The notes under the pieces: model-generated | Databases searched by the model: none | Seen by the model: the letters and a program-made list of their open reading frames with translations, nothing else | Told to the model about the DNA's origin: nothing | Shown here: positions 37,690 to 46,574 of the stretch, piece after piece | Numbering within the stretch: the stretch's first letter is position 1 | Layout: each line of letters opens with the position of its first letter | DNA from: Pseudomonas hefeiensis | GTDB taxonomy: Bacteria > Pseudomonadota > Gammaproteobacteria > Pseudomonadales > Pseudomonadaceae | Assembly (NCBI RefSeq): GCF_030687835.1 | Contig: NZ_CP117449.1 | Location: 4,588,001-4,652,000, forward strand | DNA length: 64,000 bases | Reading direction: 5' to 3' | Program-made: the position numbers and the translations under genes

Positions 37690-38086
37690 TCAGCCGCCCT
37701 TATGCAACTTGCTCATCAACTCCGCCTCGGCCTGGGTCAAGCCGCAGGCCTGGGTCAATTCGTCGACACTGGCGCCCATGCCTACCAGGCGGGCGGCCTG
37801 GGCGAAGGACAGGCTCGAGGGATCGCGCTGCTCCAGTTGGGCCAGTTTGTCCGGCAACGGGGCGACCACGGCGCGTAACTCGTGCAGGGCTTCGCCCCAT
37901 GCGCACGGTGCCGTTCTGGTAATCGTCGACGCGTTTGGCCAGGTCCCTGATGCGTTGATCACGCAACGCATCGCCCTGGGCCTGCTGAGCGGCGATCTGC
38001 CGCTGCCCGCGTATGTACGCGACAAACATCGCCAGCGTGCCTGCCCAGAAAAGGAACAGGACAATGACTGCTACCTCAAGAATCAA
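37690..38086 (-). pseudogene. DUF2802 protein gene, frameshifted
   Basis: The N-terminal frame starts MILEVAVIVLFLFWAGTLAM (one membrane helix) and runs to QNGTVRMG; the remainder (EALHELRAVVAPLPDKLAQL...SKLHKGG) is in the next frame. Removing one base from the CCCC run at 37895-37898 (GGGG on the coding strand) joins them to a 131-residue DUF2802 protein, an exact number of codons. It follows cheW by 1 bp and closes the chemotaxis operon. Function unknown. The insertion may be a real mutation or a sequence error. Confidence 0.85.
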
Positions 38087-38087
38087 A

Positions 38088-38573
38088 TCAGATACTCTCC
38101 AGTTCCGACCATTCCTCTTCGCTCATCATCTTCTCCAGCTCGACCAGGATCAGCAACTCGTTGTTCTTGTTGCACACGCCCTGGATGAACTTGGCCGACT
38201 CTTCGTTACCGACGTTAGGCGCGGTCTCGATCTCCGACTGACGCAAGTAAACCACTTCAGCGACGCTGTCGACGAGGATGCCGACCACTTGCTTATCGGC
38301 CTCGATGATCACGATCCGGGTGTTGTCGTTGACCTCGGTGGAGTTAAGGCCAAACCGCTGGCGAGTGTCGATCACCGTGACCACGTTACCGCGCAGGTTG
38401 ATGATGCCCAGCACGTAGCTTGGCGCACCCGGTACCGGGGCGATCTCGGTATAGCGCAGCACTTCCTGAACACGCATCACGTTGATGCCGTAGGTTTCGT
38501 TATCGAGTTTGAAGGTTACCCATTGCAAAATCGGATCTTCGGAACCCTTGAGAGACGACGCCTTATCATTCAT
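38088..38573 (-). CDS. cheW: Chemotaxis coupling protein CheW
   Basis: A 161-residue CheW: couples MCP receptors to CheA. The SH3-like fold segments are visible (QWVTFKLDNETYGINVMRVQEVLRY, GIINLRGNVVTVIDTRQRFGL, ADKQVVGILVDSVAEVVYL). The C-terminus ends in an acidic tail (MMSEEEWSELESI) beyond the usual domain. It is preceded by a hairpin and T5 at 38587-38606 that may attenuate read-through from parP. Confidence 0.95.
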   Translation of the reverse strand: MNDKASSLKGSEDPILQWVTFKLDNETYGINVMRVQEVLRYTEIAPVPGAPSYVLGIINLRGNVVTVIDTRQRFGLNSTEVNDNTRIVIIEADKQVVGILVDSVAEVVYLRQSEIETAPNVGNEESAKFIQGVCNKNNELLILVELEKMMSEEEWSELESI

Positions 38574-38586
38574 ACCCTGACCCCTC

Positions 38587-38637
38587 GAAAAACCGCCTGT
38601 GGCGGTGTGTGTTCTGCCCCGTGACGCTGTGCGTCAC
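38587..38637 (-). terminator. Possible attenuator: two small hairpins between parP and cheW
   Basis: ACCGCC-TGT-GGCGGT (38592-38606) is followed on the minus strand by T5 (38587-38591) right before the cheW leader; a second perfect stem GTGACGC-TGT-GCGTCAC lies at 38621-38637. Stems are short, so termination would be partial. Confidence 0.4.
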
Positions 38638-38645
38638 CGGTTGTC

Positions 38646-39518
38646 TTATTTCGGTTTCTGGACCGGCTTGGCGCCGCCCAGGTGTTTTGCCCCGCCGCTG
38701 GCGATCAGCTCAGCCAGCTCGGAAACGTCCAGCAAGGCGCACATGTGTTCGATCACCGTACCGGCCAACCATGGCCGTTGCCCTCGATGGCTGCGCCACT
38801 TGATCTCGTTCGGATCCAGGCGCAGCGAGCGACTGACCTGATGCACCGCCAACCCCCATTCATAACCTTGCACTGAAATCACGTACTGCAGGCCCTGGCG
38901 AAAGTCATCGCGATAACGGTCCGGCATTACCCAGCGCGCGGTATCCAGCACTTTCAAGTTGCCGGCCTGGCTCGGCAGGATCCCCAGAAACCATTCAGGC
39001 TGGCCGAACAACGGCGTCAGTTCCTGCCCAGCCAGGGAATAAATCGATCCCAGGCATACCAGCGGCACCGCCAGGGTCAACCCGGCCACATCGAACAACA
39101 AACACTCGAACGGCTCAGCCGCCCAGGCCGGACGGTCGTCGGTCGGCACCAGCGGCGGTGGGCTACTGGGTGGCAGATGGACTTCCACCACCGGCGTCAC
39201 CAGGCCCTGCAACAACGGTGCAACGGTCGAGACCGGCGCAAGGATCGGCGCAGGCGCCTCCATCACTGCCACCTGAGGCTTGATGAACGGAGCCTCGACT
39301 GCCGCGGCAATCACTGTTTTGTGTGCATCACGAGCCTGCTCTTCGAGCACGGCCGCTTGAAATTCATCCAGCACACCCTCGGCTTCTACGGGCTCGGGCA
39401 ACGCCTCGGTCACGCTCGCTTGCGGTGGCAATTCTTCGGTTGCTTCCTGCAGCAGCCCATCCAGATAAGACTGCAGGGCCAATTGCGGACGCGAGGTTGT
39501 CTTTATCGGGCGGCTCAT
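38646..39518 (-). CDS. parP: CheW-domain array protein ParP
   Basis: A 290-residue protein: a Pro/Ala-rich N-terminal linker (to ~135) and a C-terminal CheW-like domain (FECLLFDVAGLTLAVPLVCLGSIY ... LDTARWVMP ... EWGLAVHQVSRSLRLDPNEIKWRS). By position next to the ParA-like gene it is the polar array adaptor ParP, which ties CheA arrays to the pole. ATG 39518 chosen; the frame to 39557 lacks support. A sigma-28-like box lies 26 bp upstream. Confidence 0.85.
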   Translation of the reverse strand: MSRPIKTTSRPQLALQSYLDGLLQEATEELPPQASVTEALPEPVEAEGVLDEFQAAVLEEQARDAHKTVIAAAVEAPFIKPQVAVMEAPAPILAPVSTVAPLLQGLVTPVVEVHLPPSSPPPLVPTDDRPAWAAEPFECLLFDVAGLTLAVPLVCLGSIYSLAGQELTPLFGQPEWFLGILPSQAGNLKVLDTARWVMPDRYRDDFRQGLQYVISVQGYEWGLAVHQVSRSLRLDPNEIKWRSHRGQRPWLAGTVIEHMCALLDVSELAELIASGGAKHLGGAKPVQKPK

Positions 39519-39543
39519 AGGAACAGTGCGCCACTTGAAAAGG

Positions 39544-39570
39544 TTATCGGCATGCATGCGCCAGGACTTG
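39544..39570 (-). promoter_or_regulatory. Sigma-28 (FliA)-like promoter before parP
   Basis: On the minus strand GCCGATAA (39544-39551) is preceded at 15 bp by CAAG (39567-39570) where TAAA is expected: full -10 match, two of four in the -35 core. It lies inside the parC-parP gap, 26 bp before the parP ATG. Confidence 0.4.
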
Positions 39571-39614
39571 AGCGCTCACAAGCGAGTGCAGTGCCTTTGG
39601 TAAGCCTGGTCACC

Positions 39615-40406
39615 TTAAGCCACCTGCTGCGAAACGAGCTGCTGGGCCAGCAGGTGCTTGAGCAGCGCCCGGTAGGCCAGCACGCCGCGGCTCTTGCCAT
39701 CGAATTGCGAAGGGGTCACGCCGGCACGACTGGCATCACGCAAACGGGTGTCCACTGGAATGTAGCCTTGCCAGATGTCATCCGGGTACATGTCCCGCAG
39801 GACGCGCAGGGTGCTCAGGGACGCCTGGGTGCGACGGTCAAACAGGGTCGGCACGATGTTGAAGGCCAACGTTTGCTTGCGCGAGCGGTTGATCATCGCC
39901 AGGGTATTGACCATGCGCTCCAGGCCCTTGACTGCCAGGTGCTCGGTCTGCACCGGGATAACCAGTTGCTGGCTGGCCGCCAGGGCGTTGACCATCAGCA
40001 CGCCAAGTAGCGGCGGGCTGTCGATGATCGCGTAATCGAAATCTTGCCACAATTGCGCCAGACTCTTGGCGATCACCAGGCCCAGGCCGCTTTGTCCCGG
40101 CGACTGCCGTTCCAGGGTCGCCAGGGCGGTGCTGGATGGCAGCAGGGAGATCCGCTCATCGCTGGTGGACTGCAACAACTGCCCCGGCAGGCCTTCGGGC
40201 ACACCGCCCTTGTGCAGGAACAGGTCGTAGTTGCTGTGCTCCAGGCTATCGGGATCATAACCAAAGTAGCTGGTCATCGAGCCGTGGGGGTCCAGATCGA
40301 CCATGACCACGCGCTTGCCCGCCTCGGCCAGCAATCCGGCTAAAGCGATGGAAGATGTGGTTTTACCCACACCACCTTTTTGATTGGCGACTGCCCAGAC
40401 TCTCAT
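39615..40406 (-). CDS. parC: ParA-family ATPase ParC (polar chemotaxis localisation)
   Basis: A 263-residue deviant-Walker ATPase: KGGVGKTT at 10-17, DLDPHGSMT, and IIDSPPLLGVLMVNAL. In polar flagellates this che-operon ParA positions the chemotaxis array at the pole with ParP. Not the topoisomerase IV subunit of the same name. Starts ATG 40406; the motD gene ends 49 bp upstream. Confidence 0.88.
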   Translation of the reverse strand: MRVWAVANQKGGVGKTTSSIALAGLLAEAGKRVVMVDLDPHGSMTSYFGYDPDSLEHSNYDLFLHKGGVPEGLPGQLLQSTSDERISLLPSSTALATLERQSPGQSGLGLVIAKSLAQLWQDFDYAIIDSPPLLGVLMVNALAASQQLVIPVQTEHLAVKGLERMVNTLAMINRSRKQTLAFNIVPTLFDRRTQASLSTLRVLRDMYPDDIWQGYIPVDTRLRDASRAGVTPSQFDGKSRGVLAYRALLKHLLAQQLVSQQVA

Positions 40407-40455
40407 TCGGATTGTTCCTCCCGGCCGATACAGGCTCGGCCGAGAAATAGCTCAG

Positions 40456-41340
40456 TTATAAAGCGGGTGACGGAGAATTGACGGCGCTCTGTCTTCCCGG
40501 CGACTTGGGCTGGGGCGGTGCAGTTTGTGTGCCAGCGCGCTTCAATGCCGCATCCGGTGTTGCATGGGCCGTGCCGGTCCCGGTCAGGCTGCGGCGCACC
40601 TCAAGGTTGCGCGACACCACCAGCACCACCCGCCGGTTGCGCGCCCGCCCCTCGGCGGTGGCATTGTTGGCCACCGGCTGGAATTCACCATAGCCCACCG
40701 ACGCCAGCCGGCCGGGGTTTACGCCCTGCATGGCGAGCATGCGCACAATGCTCGCCGAACGGGCCGATGACAGTTCCCAGTTGGTCGGGTACTGCGCGGT
40801 GCGGATCGGCTGGTCGTCAGTGAAGCCTTCAACGTGGATCGGATTGTCGAAGGGCCTGAGGATCGCGGCCACTTTATCGATGATGTTGAACGCCATGTCG
40901 CTGGGCATCGCGTCGCCGCTGCCAAACAACAGGCTGGAGTTGAGTTCGATCTCAACCCACAACTCGTTGCCGCGCACGGTCATCTGATTGGAGCTGATCA
41001 GGTCGCCAAACGCCGCGCTGATATCATCGGCAATGCTTTTCAACGGATCGCTGCCGCCGGCGATACCGGCATCGACCTGCTCGGAATCCCTGACCAGCGG
41101 CTTGGCCGGCGTGGTGGTCTTGGGTCGCTCATCGCCGATGGGAATCGGTTTGAGGGCGCGGTCGGAGTCGGTAAAGACCCCGATCAGCGCCTCGGAAATA
41201 ACCTTGTACTTGCCTTCGTTGACCGACGAAATCGAATACATGACCACGAAAAAAGCGAACAGCAGCGTGATGAAGTCGGCGTAAGACACTAGCCAGCGTT
41301 CATGGTTGACGTGTTCTTCACGATGCCTGCGACGTGCCAT
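40456..41340 (-). CDS. motD: Flagellar stator protein MotD
   Basis: A 294-residue MotB-type stator subunit: one membrane helix (SYADFITLLFAFFVVMYSIS) with the proton-carrying D22, a plug/linker, and a C-terminal OmpA-type peptidoglycan-binding domain (VEGFTDDQPI, LSSARSASIVRML, GYGEFQPVANN). The C-terminus is a Pro/Ala tail. ATG 41340 gives the family start MARRRHREEHVNHERW. It pairs with MotC but is separated from it by a 231-bp gap filled by a repeat. Confidence 0.94.
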   Translation of the reverse strand: MARRRHREEHVNHERWLVSYADFITLLFAFFVVMYSISSVNEGKYKVISEALIGVFTDSDRALKPIPIGDERPKTTTPAKPLVRDSEQVDAGIAGGSDPLKSIADDISAAFGDLISSNQMTVRGNELWVEIELNSSLLFGSGDAMPSDMAFNIIDKVAAILRPFDNPIHVEGFTDDQPIRTAQYPTNWELSSARSASIVRMLAMQGVNPGRLASVGYGEFQPVANNATAEGRARNRRVVLVVSRNLEVRRSLTGTGTAHATPDAALKRAGTQTAPPQPKSPGRQSAVNSPSPAL

Positions 41341-41390
41341 GTTAGAGCGTGCCCATAGTAAATGACGAAACAGAGCTTGCCGCTGCCTTG

Positions 41391-41535
41391 GTGGCAAGGG
41401 GATTTAGCGAAACGTCGCACCGCCCCGCTGGGCTGCGCAGCAGCCCCAAGGCAAACGACTCGATCAATCTGGTACATCGAGGTACCAGGTTTTGGGGCCG
41501 CTTCGCGGCCCAACGGGGATAAATCCCCTCGCCAC
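41391..41535. repeat. Long inverted repeat inserted between motC and motD
   Basis: Arms GTGGCAAGGGGATTTAGCGA at 41391 and GGGGATAAATCCCCTCGCCAC ending at 41535, with GGCTGCGCAGCAGCC and GGGCCGCTTCGCGGCCC inner stems. The left arm carries ~12 extra bases. The rest of the motC-motD gap is plain. Confidence 0.88.
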
Positions 41536-41571
41536 AAGTTTGGCGCAGACCTGAGCGCCCTACGTTTTCCA

Positions 41572-42312
41572 TCAGTCCATGAAGCCCTGAAGCTTCAACT
41601 CAATGGAGCGCGGGTTTTCACCTTCGGCGATCGACAGGATCCCTTCCAGCAACATTTCGCGATAACGCGACTGGCGCAACGCAATGGACTTGAGCTTGGC
41701 GGCGATCGGCAACAGCACCAGGTTGGCACTGGCCACACCATAAATGGTCGCGACGAAGGCCACGGCGATACCGCTGCCCAGTTGCGACGGATCGGCCAGA
41801 TTGCCCATCACGTGGATCAGGCCCATCACCGCACCGATGATGCCGATGGTCGGCGCATAGCCACCCATGCTTTCAAAAACTTTGGCCGCTTCGATGTCAC
41901 GGCTTTCCTGGGTATAGAAATCCACTTCCAGGATGCCGCGGATGGCCTCCGGCTCAGCGCCGTCCACCAGCAGTTGCAGGCCTTTTCGCGAGTAGCTGTC
42001 CGGCTCGGCGTCGGCCACCCCTTCCAGCCCCAGCAAGCCTTCCTTGCGGGCGGTCAGGCTCCAGTTCACCACGCGGTCGATGCCACCGGCCAGGTCAACT
42101 CGCGGCGGGAACAGAATCCAGATAAGCACCTGCATGGCGCGTTTGAAGGCGCTCATGGGCGACTGCAACAGCGCCGCGCCGATGGTGCCGCCGATCACGA
42201 TCAGCGCGGCCGGGCCGTTGGCCAAGGCTCCCAGGTGACCGCCTTCCAGGTAATTGCCACCAATAATGGCGACGAACGCCATGATGATGCCGATCAGGCT
42301 GAGCACATCCAT
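41572..42312 (-). CDS. motC: Flagellar stator protein MotC
   Basis: A 246-residue MotA-type stator subunit with four membrane helices ([68 protein letters not shown]) and a charged cytoplasmic loop that touches FliG. ATG 42312 overlaps the cheB stop (TAATG), so it is coupled to cheB. It is the proton-channel partner of MotD. Confidence 0.94.
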   Translation of the reverse strand: MDVLSLIGIIMAFVAIIGGNYLEGGHLGALANGPAALIVIGGTIGAALLQSPMSAFKRAMQVLIWILFPPRVDLAGGIDRVVNWSLTARKEGLLGLEGVADAEPDSYSRKGLQLLVDGAEPEAIRGILEVDFYTQESRDIEAAKVFESMGGYAPTIGIIGAVMGLIHVMGNLADPSQLGSGIAVAFVATIYGVASANLVLLPIAAKLKSIALRQSRYREMLLEGILSIAEGENPRSIELKLQGFMD

Positions 42313-43433
42313 TACAGGCACGCCTCGATCAGGTGTCTACCTATGTCGTCCAGCCCGTACACCGCGTCGGCCAGATCGGCTTTGACGATCGCCATCGGCA
42401 TACCATAGATCACGCAACTGGCTTCATCCTGGGCCCAAATGGCGCTGCCGCCCTGCTTGAGCAGGCGCGCGCCTTCACGACCGTCGGCGCCCATGCCGGT
42501 AAGCACCACCGCCAGAACTTTGTCGCCGTAGGATTTAGCCGCGGAGCCGAAAGTGATGTCCACGCACGGCTTGTAATTGAGACGCTCATCGCCGGGCAGG
42601 ATTTTCACCGCGCCGCGGCCATCGATCATCATCTGCTTGCCGCCCGGCGCCAGCAGCGCCAGGCCCGGACGCAGGATGTCGCCATCCTCGGCCTCCTTGA
42701 CGCTGATACGACACAGCTTGTCGAGGCGCTCGGCGAACGCCTTGGTGAAGGCTGCGGGCATATGCTGGATCAGTACGATCGGAGCCGGAAAGTTGGCCGG
42801 CAACTGGGTCAGAACCCGCTGCAAGGCAACCGGGCCACCGGTGGACGTACCAATAGCGACCAGTTTGTAGGCTTTGCGCTTGGGAGCCGGCGACGACGCA
42901 CTGGCTGGCGCGGAGCGAGCTGGCGCAGGGGCCGCAGCACTGCGCGCAGGGGCCGGATTGAAGCCGCCCGACGAAGCCGGGGCTGGAGCTGGAGCTGGAG
43001 CCGGCGCAGGTGCGCTATAGGTGCCGAGACGCCGGTTGCTGCGGGAAATGCTGTGGACCTTCTCGCATAGCAATTGCCGAACCTTGTCGGGGTTGCGCGA
43101 GATGTCTTCGAAATTTTTCGGCAGGAAATCCACCGCCCCGGCGTCCAGCGCATCGAGGGTCACCCGGGCGCCTTCATGTGTCAGGGAGGAGAACATCAAT
43201 ACTGGGGTCGGGCAGCGCTGCATGATATGCCGCACCGCCGTGATGCCGTCCATCATCGGCATCTCGTAGTCCATGGTGATCACGTCAGGCTTGAGCGCCA
43301 GCGCCTGATCGATTGCCTCTTTGCCGTTGGTCGCCGTACCGACGACCTGAATACTCGGGTCCGCCGAGAGAATTTCCGAGACGCGGCGGCGGAAAAACCC
43401 CGAATCGTCCACCACCAGGACTTTAACTACCAT
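42312..43433 (-). CDS. cheB: Chemotaxis glutamate methylesterase CheB
   Basis: A 373-residue CheB: receiver domain (D9/D10, phospho-acceptor D55 in [12 protein letters not shown]), an Ala/Pro-rich linker (~135-175) and a methylesterase domain with Ser in AIGTSTGGP, His in IQHMP and Asp in GMGADGREG. It demethylates and deamidates receptors. ATG 43433 ([12 protein letters not shown]) is preferred; a GTG lies two codons earlier. Confidence 0.95.
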   Translation of the reverse strand: MVVKVLVVDDSGFFRRRVSEILSADPSIQVVGTATNGKEAIDQALALKPDVITMDYEMPMMDGITAVRHIMQRCPTPVLMFSSLTHEGARVTLDALDAGAVDFLPKNFEDISRNPDKVRQLLCEKVHSISRSNRRLGTYSAPAPAPAPAPAPASSGGFNPAPARSAAAPAPARSAPASASSPAPKRKAYKLVAIGTSTGGPVALQRVLTQLPANFPAPIVLIQHMPAAFTKAFAERLDKLCRISVKEAEDGDILRPGLALLAPGGKQMMIDGRGAVKILPGDERLNYKPCVDITFGSAAKSYGDKVLAVVLTGMGADGREGARLLKQGGSAIWAQDEASCVIYGMPMAIVKADLADAVYGLDDIGRHLIEACL

Positions 43434-43481
43434 AAACACTCCGTTAGACGAGACGCGGCTGCGGGCCGCGCCCCTCCAGAA

Positions 43482-45740
43482 TCAAATACGCCGTGCGGCG
43501 TAACGCTTGAGCATGCTTGGCACATCGAGAATCAAAGCGATGCGGCCGTCGCCGGTAATGGTGGCGCCGGACATGCCCGGAGTGCCCTGGAGCATCTTGC
43601 CTAGCGGCTTGATGACCACTTCCTCCTGGCCCACCAACTGGTCGACGACGAAGCCGATCCGCTGGGTGCCCACCGAAAGGATCACCACATGGCCTTCGCC
43701 CTGCTCGACATGAGCAGCGGAGCTGACCAGCCAGCGCTTGAGGTAGAACAGCGGCAGTGCCTTGTCCCGCACGATCACCACTTCCTGGCCGTCCACCACG
43801 TTGGTGCGCGACAGGTCGAGGTGGAAGATCTCGTTGACATTGACCAGCGGGAAGGCGAACGCCTGGTTGCCCAGCATCACCATCAGGGTCGGCATGATCG
43901 CCAGGGTCAGCGGGACCTTGATGACGATTTTCGAGCCCTGGCCCTTGGTCGAGTAGATGTTGATCGAACCGTTGAGCTGAGAAATCTTGGTTTTCACCAC
44001 GTCCATGCCCACGCCACGGCCCGACACGTCGGAAATCTCGGTCTTGGTCGAGAAGCCCGGCGCAAAGATCAGGTTGTAGCACTCGGAGTCGCTCAGGCGG
44101 TCGGCGGCATCCTTGTCCATTACGCCACGCTTCACAGCGATGGCGCGCAGCACATTCGGGTCCATGCCTTTGCCATCGTCGGAGATCGACAGCAGGATGT
44201 GGTCGCCCTCCTGCTCGGCGGCCAGTATCACCTTGCCGCTACGGGGCTTGCCTGACTCTTCGCGCTCCTGCGGCGACTCGATGCCATGGTCGACCGCGTT
44301 GCGCACCAAGTGGACCAGCGGGTCGGCCAGGGCCTCGACAAGGTTCTTGTCCAGGTCGGTCTCTTCACCCACCAGTTCCAGGTTGATTTCTTTCTTGAGC
44401 TGGCGTGCCAGGTCGCGAACCAGGCGCGGGAAGCGCCCGAAGACTTTCTTGATCGGCTGCATCCGGGTCTTCATGACCGCAGTCTGCAAGTCAGCCGTGA
44501 CCACGTCCAGGTTCGACACGGCCTTGGCCATGGCTTCGTCCTGGCTGTTGAGGCCCAGGCGCACCAGGCGGTTACGCACCAGCACCAGTTCGCCGACCAT
44601 GTTCATGATCTCGTCCAGGCGAGCGGTGTCGACTCGAACGGTGGTCTCGGCTTCGCTGGCCGGCTTTTCCGCCGGTGCAGCCGCCGGTGCACGGGCTGGC
44701 GCCGGTGCGGCGGCAGCGGCGGGTTTGGGTGTCTCGGCTTTCGGTTCCGGCGCCTTGGCAGCGGGCTTGGACACTGCAGTCTGCGCCGGCGCAGCGGCAG
44801 TTGCGGCAGGCGCAGCCGTTGAGGCCGTGCCGACTTCGCTGAACTTGCCTTTGCCGTGCAGTTCGTCGAGTAGTGATTCGAATTCGTGATCGCTGATCAG
44901 GTCGCTGCCAGCCACTGCGGCGGCGGGCTTGGCCGGGGTCGGCGCCGAAGCGATGGCCGAGTCCAGTGCATCAACGGCAAAGGTGCCCTTGCCATGCAAC
45001 TGATCGAGTAGGGCTTCGAATTCATCGTCAGTGATATCGGAGTTGTCGCCCGCCGCTTTCGGGGCGACCGGGGTCGCCGCCGGAACGGCCGCATCGGGGG
45101 CAAACTGGCCCTTACCGTGAAGCTGATCGAGCAGCGATTCGAACTCGGCGTCGGTAATTTCGTCGCTGGCGGCGGCATCGGTGGCTGGCGCGACCGGGGC
45201 AGCAGGCGCGGCCGGAGCCTGGGCTTGGGCCTTGACGGCGTTCAGAGAGTCCAGCAGTTGTTCGAATTCGTTATCAGTGATGTCGCCGGACTCCTCGGCG
45301 ACCGGCTCCTCAACCACTGCTGCGGCTGCCGGTGCGGCTTCGTCAGCCGACTGCGGCTCGGCCAGGCGCGCCAGAGCGGCGAGCAGCTCAGGCGTAGCAG
45401 CGGTGATCGGTGAGCGCTCGCGCACTTCGCTGAACATGCTGTTGACCGCGTCCAGCGCTTCGAGCACCACGTCCATCAATTCCGAGTCAACGCGACGCTC
45501 ACCCTTGCGCAGGATGTCGAACACGTTCTCGGCAATATGACAGCACTCCACCAGCTCATTGAGCTGGAGGAAGCCGGCGCCTCCTTTTACAGTGTGGAAA
45601 CCGCGAAAAATTGCATTGAGCAGATCCGCATCATCTGGTCGGCTTTCCAGCTCGACCAATTGCTCGGACAGTTGCTCTAGAATCTCGCCGGCCTCAACCA
45701 GGAAATCCTGAAGGATCTCTTCATCGGCGCCGAAGCTCAT
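43482..45740 (-). CDS. cheA: Chemotaxis histidine kinase CheA
   Basis: A 752-residue CheA: P1 Hpt domain with H49 (FHTVKGGAGFL); a long linker (110-365) with no ordinary P2 domain but four copies of a short motif (154-166, 195-213, 236-254, 282-300; e.g. ITDDEFEALLDQLHGKG) set in Ala/Pro-rich sequence; P3 dimerisation helices (~366-430); P4 kinase (NAVDHGIESPQERE, SDDGKGMD, GFSTKTEISDVSGRGVGMDVVK); and P5 CheW-like domain to the end. It phosphorylates CheY and CheB. The motifs resemble FliM's CheY-docking peptide. A FliA-like promoter lies upstream inside cheZ. Confidence 0.96.
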   Translation of the reverse strand: MSFGADEEILQDFLVEAGEILEQLSEQLVELESRPDDADLLNAIFRGFHTVKGGAGFLQLNELVECCHIAENVFDILRKGERRVDSELMDVVLEALDAVNSMFSEVRERSPITAATPELLAALARLAEPQSADEAAPAAAAVVEEPVAEESGDITDNEFEQLLDSLNAVKAQAQAPAAPAAPVAPATDAAASDEITDAEFESLLDQLHGKGQFAPDAAVPAATPVAPKAAGDNSDITDDEFEALLDQLHGKGTFAVDALDSAIASAPTPAKPAAAVAGSDLISDHEFESLLDELHGKGKFSEVGTASTAAPAATAAAPAQTAVSKPAAKAPEPKAETPKPAAAAAPAPARAPAAAPAEKPASEAETTVRVDTARLDEIMNMVGELVLVRNRLVRLGLNSQDEAMAKAVSNLDVVTADLQTAVMKTRMQPIKKVFGRFPRLVRDLARQLKKEINLELVGEETDLDKNLVEALADPLVHLVRNAVDHGIESPQEREESGKPRSGKVILAAEQEGDHILLSISDDGKGMDPNVLRAIAVKRGVMDKDAADRLSDSECYNLIFAPGFSTKTEISDVSGRGVGMDVVKTKISQLNGSINIYSTKGQGSKIVIKVPLTLAIMPTLMVMLGNQAFAFPLVNVNEIFHLDLSRTNVVDGQEVVIVRDKALPLFYLKRWLVSSAAHVEQGEGHVVILSVGTQRIGFVVDQLVGQEEVVIKPLGKMLQGTPGMSGATITGDGRIALILDVPSMLKRYAARRI

Positions 45741-45770
45741 TAATGGCTGCTCCTAAAACAGGGCTAAAAC

Positions 45771-46556
45771 TCAGAATCCAAGGCTGGACAGCAAATCGTC
45801 CACATCGTCCTGACCGGACATAACGTCTTCTCTTTTATCGGCATGAATTTGCGGACCTTCACCCTGAGAGAGATGTTTTTGTGGATCTTTTTCCGCAAGC
45901 ATCGCTTCACGGTCGTGTTCGATGCCTGCAAAGCGGTCGACCTGGCTGGCCATCAACACCAGTTTGAGCAGATTGCTTTCCACTTCGGTGACCAGTTGGG
46001 TCACCCGTTTGATCACCTGGCCGGTCAGGTCTTGATAGTCCTGAGCCAGCAGAATGTCGTTGAGGTTGCTCGCCACGGCGCGGTTCTCGGTGCTACTGCG
46101 CGTCAGGAAACCGTCGACCCGACGGGCCAGCTCCCGAAACTCTTCAGCACCGACTTCGCGCCGCATGAAACGGCCCCAGTCGGTGCTCAAGGCCTGGGCT
46201 TCATCACTCAGGCCATTGACCAGCGGCGTTGCGCTCTCCACCAGGTCCATGGTGCGGTTGGCCGCGGCCTCGGTCAGCTTGACCACATAACCCAGACGCT
46301 CGGTCGCGTCGGTGATCTGCGAGACCTCCTCGGCCTGCGGCATATTCGGATCGATCTGAAAATTGACAATCGCGCTGTGCAGTTCACGCGTGAGCTTGCC
46401 CACTTCCTGATACAGACCGCGGTCACGGGTCTGGTTGAGCTCATGGATCATTTGAACCGCATCGCCAAAGCGGCCTTTTTCAAGGCTGTCGACCAGTTCG
46501 CGGGCATGTTTTTTCAGGGTCGATTCAAAGTCGCCCATTGAAGATTCGTTATCCAT
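45771..46556 (-). CDS. cheZ: CheY-P phosphatase CheZ
   Basis: A 261-residue CheZ: helical hairpin with the catalytic Gln region AQDYQDLTGQVIKRV and the CheY-binding C-terminal peptide SGQDDVDDLLSSLGF. ATG 46556 follows GGGGGAG at a short distance; MGDFESTL (residue 7) is an alternative start. It lies between cheY and cheA in the usual order. Confidence 0.94.
   Translation of the reverse strand: MDNESSMGDFESTLKKHARELVDSLEKGRFGDAVQMIHELNQTRDRGLYQEVGKLTRELHSAIVNFQIDPNMPQAEEVSQITDATERLGYVVKLTEAAANRTMDLVESATPLVNGLSDEAQALSTDWGRFMRREVGAEEFRELARRVDGFLTRSSTENRAVASNLNDILLAQDYQDLTGQVIKRVTQLVTEVESNLLKLVLMASQVDRFAGIEHDREAMLAEKDPQKHLSQGEGPQIHADKREDVMSGQDDVDDLLSSLGF
45835..45861 (-). promoter_or_regulatory. 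Sigma-28 (FliA)-like promoter inside cheZ, before cheA
   Basis: Minus strand: TGAA (45858-45861), exactly 15 bp, GCCGATAA (45835-45842), one mismatch from TAAA-N15-GCCGATAA. It is in the cheZ coding end, about 95 bp before the cheA ATG, and could drive cheA-cheB-motCD-par-cheW separately. Confidence 0.5.
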
Positions 46557-46574
46557 AGCTCCCCCGTGGCGCCG

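Noticed and set aside
37895..37898. Programmed frameshift in the DUF2802 gene
   Set aside because: The site is not a classic slippery sequence, no downstream stimulator is clear, and a single-base insertion explains it.
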